A stretch of DNA of 50,152 nucleotides, taken from assembly GCA_013519935.1 (NCBI GenBank), contig JACDUA010000029.1, positions 1 through 50,152 of the forward strand, in the 5' to 3' direction. This DNA comes from Ectothiorhodospiraceae bacterium WFHF3C12. Its GTDB lineage: Bacteria; Pseudomonadota; Gammaproteobacteria; Nitrococcales; Nitrococcaceae. Made by a program: the position numbers and the translations under genes. The notes beneath the pieces were generated by a model that did not search any database, was not told the origin of the DNA, and saw only the letters and a list, made by a program, of their open reading frames with translations. Shown piece by piece: positions 50,101 to 50,152 of the stretch. Position 1 is the first letter of the stretch. The number at the start of each line of letters is the position of its first letter.

Positions 50101-50152
50101 GAGGACTGGCGGATCAACACGCTCGCCCAGCTGGAGAGCCTGTTGGCGAGCA
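47110..50152 (+). CDS. SbcC/YhaN-like AAA ATPase (3' end outside the window)
   Basis: 1014 complete codons are in view and the frame remains open. Walker A is TGPNAIGKSS (31-40). The ABC signature is LAELSSGTRMQLLLAVRLAW, followed by Walker B ALPLFLDEALTTAD. Long coiled coils fill the middle. Two hydrophobic segments at about residues 397-422 and 438-458 interrupt the coil and suggest a membrane hairpin, as in YhaN-like proteins rather than the zinc-hook of SbcC. The start is GTG at 47110, overlapping the SbcD-like stop. With the phosphoesterase it probably forms a DNA-end processing complex, here possibly tethered to the membrane. Confidence 0.83.
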   Translation, partial: MRLLRLEIQTLPGIEPGFAVEDIDAGVNLVTGPNAIGKSSLVRALRYLVGGVQSGDPRAVAVSAVFADADGGQWQARRTGTQLEWTREGRATEPPRLPGRDQLHCYWLSMEDLLDADDPDRALVEELRTALAGGYNLAALREAPGLRVGPKIGQAEARRVQSADRSLRDVEADYAALRRDEDGLPELERRIETARRARDLAARLDQALSLLDVRSNRREAEVAVAAFPAQMAQLRGDELQRLDRFAARRRELNAALETARTRRADAEALLRDTGLESERPAGDALEAERGRLERARSNRDRLADRRGQLEQDEAAEAQALAALGGSSAPPDLSPEQISEAGTLARQIHGRETEANEIAARIEAAPEAPSEQSLLSHAGAVEALTAWLSAAGQKRPPAAALWLAALGALVAAGAGSWPMLESLFAGELDALAAALNNGFSRVWVAVAGGVLGIAGVVWVALHRDDTEVETARTRFAETGLEPPAEWTRAAVQARLEELASARAALYRDQSQAQYAEAQQRQLDRVREALAALESRRRALAERLGFNPALTAQGLDHFVRLVSEYQQAAARRRATAAKVARLQAEVDDAGARVGRLLAQWRVDADDSIEGLTAALAGLAERSRRAEGAEDDVRHHAREAEQLAESLRALESEEADLYREVGLEPGARRELEALCERLEAWRERQRALETARIREEQRREALAGAEDLLARVEEEDREGLERERERAVADAAALETLRDQRTAIRTRLDVAGRDQQLERTLADRDAALDALQDRYEEQLFAEAGWFLLDTVECEHRSEHEPAVLRDARDRLQRFTHHDWDLELDDDQGFMARDLRRNERRTLAELSSGTRMQLLLAVRLAWTRRIEQGGTALPLFLDEALTTADEQRFDAVARSLATLAADEDRQVFYLSARQHELALWERATGQRPHHVDLAAVRFGQGAKAAALRLPEPRRLPPPGDQAPEAYAERLGVPPVEPRRDPGELHLFHLLRDDLTLLHRLMEDWRINTLAQLESLLAS

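Overview
The window is a GC-rich chromosomal segment, most likely from a gammaproteobacterium, possibly a halophilic Ectothiorhodospiraceae-like lineage. That placement is inferred from a RecBCD-type recC, the FFLEELY-motif protein, and phasins together with fatty acyl-CoA reductase and wax ester synthase. No rRNA, tRNA or CRISPR array was seen, so the taxonomy is not fixed. Most intergenic regions in the flanking chromosome carry arrays of short palindromic repeats.

Layout. 1-2.6 kb: start of recC (minus strand) and an AspT/YidE-type transporter. 3.0-6.2 kb: toxin-antitoxin genes (mntA with a broken hepT, a broken CopG-like antitoxin, an intact brnTA pair) and a WYL regulator whose last part is out of frame. 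Four frameshifts fall within 2.8 kb here. 6.35-7.4 kb: a lipoprotein and the 5' stump of a NERD-domain gene. 7.4-19.6 kb: a defence island with a McrBC-like pair (minus strand), a small membrane protein, a low-GC HNH protein, and a tight three-gene operon. The operon encodes a methyltransferase-HNH fusion, a MazG-like pyrophosphohydrolase, and a nuclease/DUF2075 helicase with a LexA-like C-terminus. A convergent PD-(D/E)XK protein follows. 19.9-21.9 kb: a nucleotidyltransferase-HEPN protein and a DUF3800 protein flanked by 69-bp direct repeats. 22.4-30.3 kb: a penicillin-acylase lipoprotein, a large PLD-SNF2 helicase, and vapBC.

30.9-40.6 kb is a storage-lipid region: wax ester synthase/DGAT, a TPR-like protein, two phasins around a patatin, a two-domain fatty acyl-CoA reductase, a second patatin and an FFLEELY protein. 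The reductase could supply fatty alcohol to the wax synthase, phasins would coat granules, and patatins could hydrolyse lipid. Three intergenic regions here share a TGAC-N4-GTCA dyad, which suggests common control. 41.2-45 kb holds a methyltransferase, a membrane-anchored DsbA-like protein, a cyclase-family hydrolase and a lipoprotein. 45.8 kb to the end holds an SbcD/YhaO-like phosphoesterase translationally coupled to an SbcC/YhaN-like ATPase that runs off the window.

Most notable is the operon at 13.95-18.46 kb. Its helicase carries an Ala-Gly site, a serine and a lysine spaced much as in LexA and UmuD, so the protein may cleave itself in response to DNA damage or infection. I do not recognise the three-gene set as a named defence system. 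The chromosomal repeat families are absent from 5.0 to 20.8 kb, consistent with that stretch being acquired.
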